Positions 1-7,882 of a stretch of 19,678 nt of DNA are shown piece by piece. Position numbers and translations under genes: made by a program. Where the stretch lies: positions 1 to 19,678 of the forward strand of contig JAOPWF010000795.1 of the NCBI GenBank assembly GCA_025965815.1. The letters are read 5' to 3'. Each line of letters starts with the position of its first letter. The first letter of the stretch is position 1. This stretch comes from Mycobacterium sp. GTDB lineage: Bacteria; Actinomycetota; Actinomycetes; Mycobacteriales; Mycobacteriaceae. The notes beneath the pieces were generated by a model. The model saw only the letters and a program-made list of their open reading frames with translations. It had not been told where the DNA came from and did not search any database.

Positions 1-66
1 CTGCCAGGACCGCGGCAGACTCGCCCCGACCGCCGCCGCGTACCCGCACCAACGGCGTCCAACGCT

Positions 67-645
67 ATGTCGGCGGTCGGTTCTACCCTGACAAGCATGC
101 CGCCGGTCTCCGCTCACGACGTCGCCGCCGAACTGCGGCGCACGCTCCCAGGTGTCCCGGTGAAGAAGCTGCACAAGCTCCTGTACTACTGCCAGGGACA
201 CCATCTTGCCCACTTCGGCGAGCCCCTGTTCCGCGAGCCGATCATGGCCTACGACATGGGTCCGCTGGTCGCGAACCTATGGAAGACGGAGAAGGAGGGC
301 CTGCCCGCGCCCTCACCTGAGGCACTCGACGCGGGCCAGCTCAACACCATCGGGTACGTCGTCAGCCGCTACGGGCGCCTCACCGGCACTGACCTCGAAC
401 GCCTTACCCACAACGAGAACCCCTGGCAGCAGGCCGACGAGAGCCGCCCTGCCGGCGGCAGTGTCCGGATCAGGCAGGACAGCATCAAGGCGTTCTTCCG
501 CGCCGGCGGAGGCCCCGACCCCGAGCTGCCCTGGCCAGCCGCAGCGGACCTCGAGCGGCTTACCTCCGGTGCGGACGAGCGCCGTGCACGACCAGCCCGG
601 GCCGACGACCTCGCCGCCCTGCGCGCCCGCTGTCAGAGCGGGTGA
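67..645 (+). CDS. Panacea (DUF4065) domain protein, likely antitoxin
   Basis: This 192-residue protein carries the Panacea (DUF4065, SocA/GepA-type) signature. Residues 33-42 (KKLHKLLYYC) are the conserved lysine/leucine/tyrosine helix that follows a short helical start, and EPLFREPIMAYDMGPLV (about 52-68) is the typical LF-x-E-x-I-x-A-x-x-x-GP segment. Panacea domains are known as antitoxin modules that neutralise diverse small toxins and also occur in phages and mobile elements. The next gene starts inside the stop codon (GTGA), which supports a two-gene unit. The start is uncertain: ATG 67 and ATG 97 lack a clear ribosome site, and the conserved domain begins just after the second. The antitoxin role is inferred from family and context; the domain call is firm. 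Confidence 0.8.
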   Translation: MSAVGSTLTSMPPVSAHDVAAELRRTLPGVPVKKLHKLLYYCQGHHLAHFGEPLFREPIMAYDMGPLVANLWKTEKEGLPAPSPEALDAGQLNTIGYVVSRYGRLTGTDLERLTHNENPWQQADESRPAGGSVRIRQDSIKAFFRAGGGPDPELPWPAAADLERLTSGADERRARPARADDLAALRARCQSG

Positions 646-953
646 CCGAGGCGCCCAAGTGGGAACTCGTTGACTTCCTCCCACGACTCGATGACTGGAT
701 CGCAGCCGAGCACCCCCTCGAGGAGCTGACCCTCCTGGTCACCGACTGGATCTTCACCCGCCTCAGCGATCCATTCGCCAATGCGCGACGGGTCGAAGGC
801 TTCGCGGACTACTGGCAGGCCGTCGTGCCGAACAGCGACCACTTCGACGACTACGCTGAGCGGTCCGGCGTCGTCTGCCTCTACTGGGTCGACGTCACGG
901 CGAGCACCGTCCGGTGTGACCGCATTGCGACGCTGTCGCTACCCATCGATTGA
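642..953 (+). CDS. Small protein overlapping the Panacea gene, candidate toxin
   Basis: This 103-residue protein matches no family I recognise. It starts at a GTG that shares bases with the TGA of the Panacea gene, so the two are probably translationally coupled. It is acidic and rich in tryptophan and aspartate. A predicted helical N-terminal half (PRLDDWIAAEHPLEELTLLV) is followed by a strand-rich C-terminus ending in DRIATLSLPID. There is no signal peptide or membrane segment. Panacea antitoxins typically sit directly beside a small toxin of variable family, so a toxin role is the natural guess. That is inference from position, not from any motif. It could instead be an accessory subunit. 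The plausible composition and coupling argue that it is a real gene. Confidence 0.6.
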   Translation: MTEAPKWELVDFLPRLDDWIAAEHPLEELTLLVTDWIFTRLSDPFANARRVEGFADYWQAVVPNSDHFDDYAERSGVVCLYWVDVTASTVRCDRIATLSLPID

Positions 954-1028
954 GCTCCGACGGTGGGCCGAACCGCGCCGGTGACCCATCGGCCGACCTG
1001 CCGTCGCGGGGCGGACGGTGTAATCCTG

Positions 1029-1190
1029 GACATTGCCTGCAGCGTGCGGGCTGGAGCCTGCCTCGAGGGCGCGCAACCGTCTGACCTGGCCCTTTGCGGC
1101 TAGACCGGTCTTGACCGATCTGGACCCTAAGAAGTTCTGACGTCCCAGGGACGGCCCAGGGCCGGCGCGCGTGGGGGCCACGGGGATCAC
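1029..1190. repeat. Imperfect direct repeat, copy A (left flank)
   Basis: This 162-base segment shares order, orientation and length with 14903-15061 (159 bases). Shared blocks in the same order are GACATTGCCTGC at the left edge, CTGGCC, a CTAGACC/CCAGACC stretch, GACCGA, TCTGACG, GACGGCCCAGG and CACGGGGATCAC at the right edge. Between the blocks the copies have diverged, so this is an old duplication or two homologous elements, not a recent target-site repeat. Neither copy carries a credible protein. On the minus strand both hold a tandem GGGCCGTC-like motif spaced 11 bp apart. Confidence 0.7.
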
Positions 1191-1300
1191 ACCGTGCACT
1201 TTCGTGGCGCTGCCGGTGGTGCTTCGGCGTCGGGTTGTGCACAGGCGGTGGGGGTGTCCCACGATGATGCATCGACGTTGTGCAGCTGGTAAGGAACGCG

Positions 1301-1474
1301 ATGAACAGCAGCGCAAGTGCCGCTGCGTCGGATCATGCCTCTCGTCTTCGCACGGTGGTGCTGACCTGGAGCGGGTCCAAAGACCCGCGTGTCTGCTGCG
1401 ACCCAGCAGCAGGAAGGGGACGGAGGTTAGGACCGCGGAGTACATGTCGGAATGGGCCACGGGTCGGCACGTAA
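1301..1474 (+). CDS. Possible small ORF with strong ribosome site
   Basis: An ATG at 1301 is preceded by AAGGAA at a spacing of 4-5 bases, better than the initiation sites of most genes in this window. The ORF encodes 57 residues starting MNSSASAAASDHASRLRTVV. The second half is arginine- and cysteine-rich and overlaps two hairpins, which looks less like protein. I recognise no family. It may be the 5' remnant of a decayed gene, a leader peptide for the restriction operon, or a chance ORF. Codon third positions are not convincingly biased. Confidence 0.25.
   Translation: MNSSASAAASDHASRLRTVVLTWSGSKDPRVCCDPAAGRGRRLGPRSTCRNGPRVGT
1371..1409 (+). other. Two adjacent hairpins (possible attenuator or terminator)
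   Basis: GCGGGTC (1371-1377) pairs perfectly with GACCCGC (1382-1388) around a CAAA loop. It is followed at once by CTGCTG (1393-1398) pairing with CAGCAG (1404-1409). No T-tract follows. The pair lies inside the possible small ORF and about 160 bases upstream of hsdM, so leader control of the operon is conceivable but unproven. Confidence 0.35.
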
Positions 1475-1571
1475 CTAGACCCGAGCCGCCGAGATGCGCG
1501 CGGCTGACGCTGATCAGCGACAAGATGTGGTCGTGTCCTGGGAACCCGGGGCATTTCCACCGTCCGTAGGG

Positions 1572-3287
1572 GTGTCGTCGGTCGTGTCCCAGCTGGGCAA
1601 CCTCGTCTGGTCGATTGCGGACCAACTTCGCGGCGTCTACAAGCCCCACCAGTACGGCGGGGTGATCCTGCCGTTCACGATCTTGCGCCGCCTTGACTGC
1701 ATCCTTGAACCCACCCGGGACCAGGTCCGTGCGCTTGCGAAGAAGCACGACGGCGGCGCCCTCGACGTTCAGGTCCGCCAGAAGACCGGCCGCCGGTTCT
1801 ACAACACCAGCGAGTACGACTTCGCCCAGCTGCTGGCGGAGCCCGACCAACTCAGGTCGAACCTGATCGACTACATCTCGCGGTTCTCGGCCAACATTGA
1901 TGTCTTCGAGCGGTTCAAGTTCGAGAACGAGATCGCCACCCTCGACGAGAAGGGCCGACTCTATCTCGTCGTCTCCAAGTTCGCCGAGGTCGACCTCCAT
2001 CCTGACAAGGTTCCGAATGCCGAGATGGGCGACCTGTTTGAGGAGCTCATCCGCAAGTTCGCCGAGGCCTCCAACGAGGAGGCGGGCGAGCACTACACGC
2101 CGCGCGATGCCATCCGGCTCATGGTCGACCTGCTGTTCGCCGAGGACACCGCCGCGCTGCTGGAGCCCGGTGTCGTCCGCTCGATCTACGACCCAACCGC
2201 TGGAACCGGCGGCATGCTTTCGGTCGCCGAGGAGCGACTGCTGGAGCGCAACCCACACGCACGGCTCGCGCTGTACGGCCAGGAGATCAACGATCAGTCT
2301 TACGCGATCTGCAAGTCCGACATGATCGCCAAAGGCCAGGACGCGACCAACATCCAGCTTGCCGACACGCTCGCCGATGACAAGTTCGCCGGTCGCACAT
2401 TTGACTTCTGCATGTCCAACCCGCCATACGGCGTGGACTGGAAGGCCTCGCAGGAGTCGGTGAAGGCCGAGGCAGCGCAGTTCCCGCAGGGCCGGTTCGG
2501 GCACGGGTTGCCGCCGGTATCCGATGGTCAGATGCTCTTCCTCACCCACCTCGCGCACAAGATGCGTCCCGCCCACGAGGGCGGCGGCCGGGCGGGGATC
2601 GTCCTGAACGGCTCGCCGTTGTTCAACGGTGTGGCTGAGTCCGGCCCGAGCGAAATCCGGCGGTGGCTGCTGGAGTCCGACACGGTCGACGCAATCGTGG
2701 CGTTGCCGAGCAACATGTTCTTCAACACCGGCATCGCCACCTACATCTGGATCCTCGACAACACCAAGGCGCCTGAACGCAAGGGCAAGGTGCAGCTCAT
2801 CGACGCAACCGCGCTCTGGACCAAGATGCGCAAGAATCTCGGCGCCAAGGGCCGCGAGGTCGGGTCGGGTGACCGGGAGAAGGTCGTCAGTCTCTACGAC
2901 GGCTTCGAGGAAAACGAGCACTCCAAGATCTTCGACATCGCCGACTTCGGATACTGGACGATCACGGTCGAACGCCCACTCGTCAATGAGGTTGGCAAGC
3001 CGATCACCGACTCGAGGGACCGGCCGAAGCCTGACCCCAGGCTCCGTGACACCGAGAACGTTCCCTTCGGCTACGACGGCGGCATCGAGGCCTACTTCAA
3101 GGCCGAGGTGCTGGCGCACGTGCCCGACGCCTGGATCGACGAGAAGAAGACTAAGGTCGGCTACGAGATCCCGTTCACCCGGCACTTCTACAAGTACGTC
3201 CCGCCGCGACCGCTCGCCGAGATCGACGCCGACCTGGAAGCCCAGGTCGCCAAGATCCTCAGCCTCCTGCGCGAGGTAGAGGAGTGA
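1572..3287 (+). CDS. hsdM: Type I restriction-modification DNA methyltransferase subunit HsdM
   Basis: This is the modification subunit, which transfers a methyl group from S-adenosylmethionine to adenine at the site chosen by HsdS. From GTG 1572 (571 residues) it begins with the conserved N-terminal helical domain (SIADQLRGVYKPHQYGGVIL). It then shows EHYTPRDA (173-180), the SAM-binding motif DPTAGTGGML (207-216) and the catalytic N6-adenine motif NPPYG (283-287). Length and motif order are normal and I see no damage. An ATG at 1494 would add 26 residues that do not resemble the family, so the later start is preferred, although neither has a clear ribosome site. The stop overlaps the hsdS start (GTGA), so the two subunits are coupled. 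Confidence 0.95.
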   Translation: MSSVVSQLGNLVWSIADQLRGVYKPHQYGGVILPFTILRRLDCILEPTRDQVRALAKKHDGGALDVQVRQKTGRRFYNTSEYDFAQLLAEPDQLRSNLIDYISRFSANIDVFERFKFENEIATLDEKGRLYLVVSKFAEVDLHPDKVPNAEMGDLFEELIRKFAEASNEEAGEHYTPRDAIRLMVDLLFAEDTAALLEPGVVRSIYDPTAGTGGMLSVAEERLLERNPHARLALYGQEINDQSYAICKSDMIAKGQDATNIQLADTLADDKFAGRTFDFCMSNPPYGVDWKASQESVKAEAAQFPQGRFGHGLPPVSDGQMLFLTHLAHKMRPAHEGGGRAGIVLNGSPLFNGVAESGPSEIRRWLLESDTVDAIVALPSNMFFNTGIATYIWILDNTKAPERKGKVQLIDATALWTKMRKNLGAKGREVGSGDREKVVSLYDGFEENEHSKIFDIADFGYWTITVERPLVNEVGKPITDSRDRPKPDPRLRDTENVPFGYDGGIEAYFKAEVLAHVPDAWIDEKKTKVGYEIPFTRHFYKYVPPRPLAEIDADLEAQVAKILSLLREVEE

Positions 3288-4459
3288 CCGTCCGGCGGCC
3301 GACGGCGATTCCTTGGCTGCAGGGCGTGGAACTTCCCGCGAATTGGGGCGAGACTAAGCTGAAGTACCTCGCGCCCAGGATGCGAGCGGGCGAGACGATC
3401 ACGGCTGAAGACATCGAGGAGTCAGGGTCGTTCCCGGTTTACGGCGGCAACGGCCTCCGCGGATATGCCGAAGCACAAACGCACTCGGGAACGCGCCTAC
3501 TGATCGGTCGCCAGGGCGCGTTATGCGGAAACGTCCACCTCGTGTCAGGGGACTTCTGGGCGTCTGAGCATGCGATCGTCGCGGAGTCTGCGCATGACGT
3601 CGATCCTCGGTGGTTGGCGCACCTGCTTCGAGTCATGAATCTGGGACAGTATTCGCAGACGTCGGCGCAACCCGGGATCGGCACGTCCCAGATCAACGCG
3701 CTTACTGCCCCTCTGCCACCCAGCGAGGAACAGAAGGCCATCGCGGACTACCTCGACCACGAGACCGCCCGGATCGACGCACTCATCTCCGAGCAGCAGT
3801 GCCTCGTCGAGCTTCTCAGGGAGCGACGCGAAGCCGTTCTGGCGCAATTCTTCGCAGGCGGTTTTGGGAAGCGATTGACCACGGTGCGACGTGTCCTTCG
3901 ACCGCTCGCTCGGCCTGCGGTCCCCGGACTCGGCGTGATCACGGCGTATCGCGATGGGATCGTGACGCATCGGTCGAAACGTCGCGACGACGGCTACACG
4001 TTCTCGGACACGGAGCACGGGTACCAAGAGATCCGCCCAGGCGACCTTGTGTTCCATGCCCTTGATGGCTTTGCGGGAGCGATTGGCATCTCGGACAGCC
4101 ACGGAAATGCCACGCCGGTCTATCACGTGTGTGAAACCACGAACAGCGACGATCCCGCCTACTTGGCCATGCTTCTGCGCTACTTGGGCGTGACAGGGTT
4201 CCTTGCTACGCAGGCGCCAAACGTGAGGGAGCGCAGCATCGACTTCCGGAACTGGTCGACCTTGGCGCGCATCCCACTCGAGCTGCCGACCTCGACGGAG
4301 CAGAGCCGAGCGGTCGCCGAGATCGTGAGCCAGACGGCGAAGATCGACTCGCTGATCGCAGAGTCCGAGCGGTTCATCCGACTGGCTCACGAGCGGCGGT
4401 CGGCTCTGATCACCGCGGTGGTGACAGGCCAGCTCGACGTCAGGAGCGGCGTGGCATGA
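3284..4459 (+). CDS. hsdS: Type I restriction-modification specificity subunit HsdS
   Basis: HsdS recognises the bipartite target and holds the HsdM and HsdR subunits together. The 391-residue protein has the usual two-fold layout. Target-recognition domain 1 spans about 20-145. A first conserved helical spacer holds PPSEEQKAIADYLDHETARI (about 145-164). Target-recognition domain 2 spans about 200-335. A second spacer with the matching P-T-S-T-E-Q and AKIDSLIAE motifs ends in ITAVVTGQLDV (about 376-386). Both halves look intact, so a functional two-part recognition site is expected. The target sequence cannot be read from the protein. It overlaps hsdM by 4 bases upstream and the truncated DUF262 gene by 4 bases (ATGA) downstream. 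Confidence 0.93.
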   Translation: MTVRRPTAIPWLQGVELPANWGETKLKYLAPRMRAGETITAEDIEESGSFPVYGGNGLRGYAEAQTHSGTRLLIGRQGALCGNVHLVSGDFWASEHAIVAESAHDVDPRWLAHLLRVMNLGQYSQTSAQPGIGTSQINALTAPLPPSEEQKAIADYLDHETARIDALISEQQCLVELLRERREAVLAQFFAGGFGKRLTTVRRVLRPLARPAVPGLGVITAYRDGIVTHRSKRRDDGYTFSDTEHGYQEIRPGDLVFHALDGFAGAIGISDSHGNATPVYHVCETTNSDDPAYLAMLLRYLGVTGFLATQAPNVRERSIDFRNWSTLARIPLELPTSTEQSRAVAEIVSQTAKIDSLIAESERFIRLAHERRSALITAVVTGQLDVRSGVA

Positions 4460-4809
4460 GCAAGGCGGAGAACAGGATCAGCACCCTGGTCTACATCATC
4501 CAGTTATGCGAGTTACGGCTTCTCGCGATGCCGCGGCAGCATGTCTGGACCCAGGTGCAGGTCCGTGACCTGCCTGACTCGCCGTACCGCGTCTACCCGT
4601 CGGAAATGATTCTGGCTGGGAAGGCACCGCACGACTCGGAGGTCGCGACCCGGGCATCCGTTGTTGCTGCCAACCGCGGCAATGCCGCTTCCCTGCTGCT
4701 TCTCGATCGTCAGCAGCGGCTCACGTCATTGTCCTCAGTCCTGCGAGGCCAGCCCGTACACGACTTGAAGGCCTTCGTCGGCATCAACAAGGAGCGGACG
4801 GATGGCTGA
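4456..4809 (+). pseudogene. Truncated DUF262 (GmrSD/SspE N-terminal type) gene inside the hsd operon
   Basis: The 117-residue product matches only the start of a DUF262 domain, the ParB-like nucleotide-using domain of GmrSD and SspE enzymes. The family pattern Q-R-x-Y-V-W is present as PRQHVW (26-31), with the lead glutamine replaced by proline. The L-L-D-S-x-Y-R-G-Y-P element reads LPDSPYRVYP (39-48). The DGQQR motif reads DRQQR (84-88), with arginine for the turn glycine. The protein then ends shortly after VLRG, where relatives continue for a long way. Loss of the C-terminus plus changes at three motifs point to a decaying gene. Its frame and both 4-8 base overlaps with hsdS and hsdR are still intact, so it may be kept for translational coupling. 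A short functional form cannot be excluded. Confidence 0.75.
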
Positions 4810-7800
4810 CTACAACGAGATCAAGTTCGAGCAAGAGATCGCTGAGTACCTCGCGTCTCACGGCTGGTTGTACTCGGTCGACGACACCGGCTACGACCGC
4901 GAGCGGGCGCTCTTCCCCGAGGACACCTTCGGCTGGCTGGAGGAGACCCAGCCGAACGAACTCGCCAAGACCATCAAGAACGGCTCGCCCACGGAACGTG
5001 GCCAGGTCCTCGACCGGCTGGTGAAGGTGCTCGACACCCCGCTCGAGGCAGGCGGGGGCACGCTGAATGCGCTCCGCAAAGGCTTCTCCCACATCTCGGC
5101 TCGATTCGATCTGGCACAGTTCAGGCCAGAGTCGACGCTCAATCCGGCGACGGTCGAGCGATACCAGAAAATGCGGCTGCGGGTGGTGCGGCAGGTCCAC
5201 TACTCGACCGCCACGCAGCACTCGCTAGACCTGGTGCTGTTCGTCAACGGTCTGCCGGTCGCCACACTGGAACTCAAGACCGACTTCACACAGGCAATCT
5301 CAAACGCCATCGCGCAATACAAGAAGGACCGGGCCGTGAAGGACCCGGCTACTGGGAAGCCGCAGCCGTTGTTCGGTTTCGGTACGCGAGCGCTGGTCCA
5401 CTTCGCTGTCTCGAACGACGAAGTGTGGATGACCACGAAGCTCGCCGGCGACAAGACGCACTTCCTGCCGTTCAACCGGGGTGCCCTCGATGGCGGTGCG
5501 GGCAACCCGCCGGCGACGGGTGGCAAGTCCGCGACAGCGTACCTTTGGGAGGAGATCTTCGACCGGGACAACTGGCTCGCGATCCTCGGCCGTTTCATGC
5601 ACCTGGACACGAAGACCAGCCGCGACCCGATCTCGGGCGAGGTCAACAAGTCCACCACCCTGCTGTTCCCGCGTTTTCACCAGTGGGACGTGGTCACCAG
5701 CCTGACTCAGGCCGTCAGTTCTGAGGGACCGGGTCACCGCTACCTGATCCAGCACTCGGCCGGCTCGGGCAAGACGAACTCGATCGCGTGGACTGCTCAC
5801 CGTCTCGCGCGGTTGCAGGTCAACAACGAGAAGGTCTTCGACTCCGTCATCGTCGTGACGGACCGCACCGTCCTCGATGCCCAATTGCAGGACGCGATCA
5901 AACAGATCGACAACGACGCAGGCATCGTGACGGCCATCGACATCGACGAGGCCCGCAAGCAAGGCGCGGCGTCCAAGTCGGGCCTGCTGGCCAAGGCACT
6001 CACCAGTGGCAGGCTGATCATCGTCGTCACAATCCAAACCTTCCCGTTCGCGATGGCAGAGATCCGGCAGAACGCAGGACTTAGAGGCAAACGCTTCGCC
6101 GTCATTGCTGACGAAGCGCACTCGTCTCAAAGCGGCCAGACCGCAAGCAAGCTCAAGGCCGTTCTCACCGCCGACGAGGTCAAAGAGCTGGAGGACGGTG
6201 GGGAGATCGACGTCGAGGCACTGCTTGCAGCTGACGCGAGTGAGCGTGCCGAGTCGTCGAACATCTCCTACTTCGCTTTCACTGCGACGCCGAAGGCCAA
6301 GACGTTGGAGTTGTTCGGACGGGCGCCGGAGGGAGATGAGTTGCCCGAGCCGTTTCACATCTACACGATGAAGCAGGCAATCGAGGAGGGCTTCATCCTC
6401 GACGTGCTGCACGGCTACCAGTCGTTCCAGCTGGCGTTCAAGGTTGCTGGTGCCGCCGAGGCCGAGAACGAGGTCGACCAGGCCGAGGCGACGAAGCGTG
6501 TCAAGCAGTGGGTAAAGCTCAACCCGCAGACGATTGCGCAGAAGTCCGCCCTGATCGTCGAGCACTTCCGTGAGAACGTGGCCACCTTGCTCGGAGGCCA
6601 CGCCAAGGCGATGGTCGTCGCGGACTCGCGCCTCGCAGCAGTGCGTTACAAGCGTGAGATCGACAAGTACGTCGCAGCCAAGGGCTACAACATCGGCACG
6701 CTGGTTGCGTTCTCGGGCAGCATCAGTGATGCCGAATACGGCCTCGAGGACGCCACTGAGGCGTCCCTCAACGTAGGAGTGGGCGACCTGCGCAAGGCAT
6801 TCGAGGGCGATGACCGCAGGGTCATGATCGTCGCCAACAAGTTCCAGACCGGCTTCGACCAACCCCTGCTGTGCGGCATGTACGTCGACCGGCGACTCGC
6901 CGGTGTGACCGCCGTGCAGACACTCTCGCGGCTCAACCGCACATACCGCACCCCCTCGGGACAGGTGAAGGACACCACCACGGTGGTCGACTTCGTGAAC
7001 CCGCCCGAGGAGATCAGGGGCGCCTTCGAGCCGTACTTCACCGACGCCTTTCTCGAGACTGCCACTGATCCTAACCTCGTCTGGGACGTCGCCGCGAAGC
7101 TCGACGCCGCCGGCGTCTACGAGCGGTCCGACATCGACGCCGTCGTCGACGCTTGGGTCCTCGGCAAAGGCAACCAGGCGCTCGACGCAGCATTCGCCCC
7201 CGCCGTCACCCGCTACGCGACGCGCAGCGACAACGCTGTGGCCAGCGACGACCGAGCTGAGCTGGACGCGCTCGTGATCTTCCGCAAGGACCTCGGCACC
7301 TTCGTGCGCCTCTACGACTTCATGAGCCAGATCGTCGACTATGGCAGTGCCGAGCTGGAGAAGCGCTCGATCTTCTACCGCCTCTTCGATAAGCGCCTCC
7401 ACGACGGCACAGACAAGGACGACATCGACCTGTCGTCGCTCTCGCTTATCGCAGTGCTCCAGGTCGACAAGGGGAAGGCCGACATCGATCTCGGTGCCCG
7501 CGTGGGGCTCAAGGGCATGACCGATGCCGGCTCAGACTCCAAGAAGGACCCCAAGCTCGTCGCGTTGCAGGAGGTTATCGACCGGCTCAACGACCTCTTC
7601 GGTGCCGACGACTTCACTCAGTCTCAGCCCGAGTCCTTCGTCCGAGCCCTCATTGACAGGATGCTGGAGAACGAGGGGCTGGTCCAACAGGCGAAGGTCA
7701 ACTCGGTCAAGCAGTTCGCAGAGAGCCCCGACTTCGACGAGGCTGTTGTCGACGCCGTCGTCGACAACAGGGGAGCCCACAACAAGATCGCTGACTTTTT

Positions 7801-7882
7801 CTGGTCTGACAGCCCTGGCCGCCCCACCCTGATCCTGGCGCTGGCCAAGGCCTTCCACGAGCTCGCTGCCGAGGTCGCATGA
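4802..7882 (+). CDS. hsdR: Type I restriction endonuclease/translocase subunit HsdR
   Basis: HsdR pulls DNA with ATP and cuts it when unmodified target is met. The 1026-residue protein starts at ATG 4802 behind AAGGAG (4789-4794) and overlaps the DUF262 remnant by 8 bases. The N-terminal nuclease shows the PD-(D/E)XK pattern D143 ... E157-L-K159. The SF2 motor follows with Walker A GSGKT (321-325), DEAH (437-440), motif III FTATPKAK (about 496-503) and motif VI QTLSRLNRTY. The C-terminal helical region that docks on HsdM/HsdS is present to full length. No frameshift or lost catalytic residue is seen, so with hsdM and hsdS this looks like a working system. The stop overlaps the next gene (ATGA). 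Confidence 0.95.
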   Translation: MADYNEIKFEQEIAEYLASHGWLYSVDDTGYDRERALFPEDTFGWLEETQPNELAKTIKNGSPTERGQVLDRLVKVLDTPLEAGGGTLNALRKGFSHISARFDLAQFRPESTLNPATVERYQKMRLRVVRQVHYSTATQHSLDLVLFVNGLPVATLELKTDFTQAISNAIAQYKKDRAVKDPATGKPQPLFGFGTRALVHFAVSNDEVWMTTKLAGDKTHFLPFNRGALDGGAGNPPATGGKSATAYLWEEIFDRDNWLAILGRFMHLDTKTSRDPISGEVNKSTTLLFPRFHQWDVVTSLTQAVSSEGPGHRYLIQHSAGSGKTNSIAWTAHRLARLQVNNEKVFDSVIVVTDRTVLDAQLQDAIKQIDNDAGIVTAIDIDEARKQGAASKSGLLAKALTSGRLIIVVTIQTFPFAMAEIRQNAGLRGKRFAVIADEAHSSQSGQTASKLKAVLTADEVKELEDGGEIDVEALLAADASERAESSNISYFAFTATPKAKTLELFGRAPEGDELPEPFHIYTMKQAIEEGFILDVLHGYQSFQLAFKVAGAAEAENEVDQAEATKRVKQWVKLNPQTIAQKSALIVEHFRENVATLLGGHAKAMVVADSRLAAVRYKREIDKYVAAKGYNIGTLVAFSGSISDAEYGLEDATEASLNVGVGDLRKAFEGDDRRVMIVANKFQTGFDQPLLCGMYVDRRLAGVTAVQTLSRLNRTYRTPSGQVKDTTTVVDFVNPPEEIRGAFEPYFTDAFLETATDPNLVWDVAAKLDAAGVYERSDIDAVVDAWVLGKGNQALDAAFAPAVTRYATRSDNAVASDDRAELDALVIFRKDLGTFVRLYDFMSQIVDYGSAELEKRSIFYRLFDKRLHDGTDKDDIDLSSLSLIAVLQVDKGKADIDLGARVGLKGMTDAGSDSKKDPKLVALQEVIDRLNDLFGADDFTQSQPESFVRALIDRMLENEGLVQQAKVNSVKQFAESPDFDEAVVDAVVDNRGAHNKIADFFWSDSPGRPTLILALAKAFHELAAEVA

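Larger units (their letters stand above)
954..1571. other. Intergenic region before the restriction operon
   Basis: About 600 bases separate the Panacea pair from hsdM. The stretch holds repeat copy A (1029-1190), a possible small ORF with a good ribosome site (1301-1474) and two hairpins (1371-1409), listed separately. A perfect 10-bp palindrome AGACCGGTCT lies near 1103-1112, followed by TTGACC, which could serve as a -35 element although no convincing -10 follows. The hsdM promoter must lie here or overlap the small ORF, but I cannot place it. The long minus-strand open frame over this region continues antisense through hsdM and is not believed. Confidence 0.6.

Noticed and set aside
939..3185. 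748-residue open frame on the minus strand
   Set aside because: It lies antisense to hsdM, whose methylase motifs are unmistakable. High-GC codon bias creates such mirror frames, and the product has no recognisable domain.
3545..4390. 281-residue minus-strand frame opposite hsdS
   Set aside because: It is antisense to a clear HsdS with both target-recognition domains, and no domain is visible in the product.
5300..7402. 700-residue open frame on the minus strand
   Set aside because: It is the antisense mirror of hsdR, with repetitive L/V/D/R composition and no motif.
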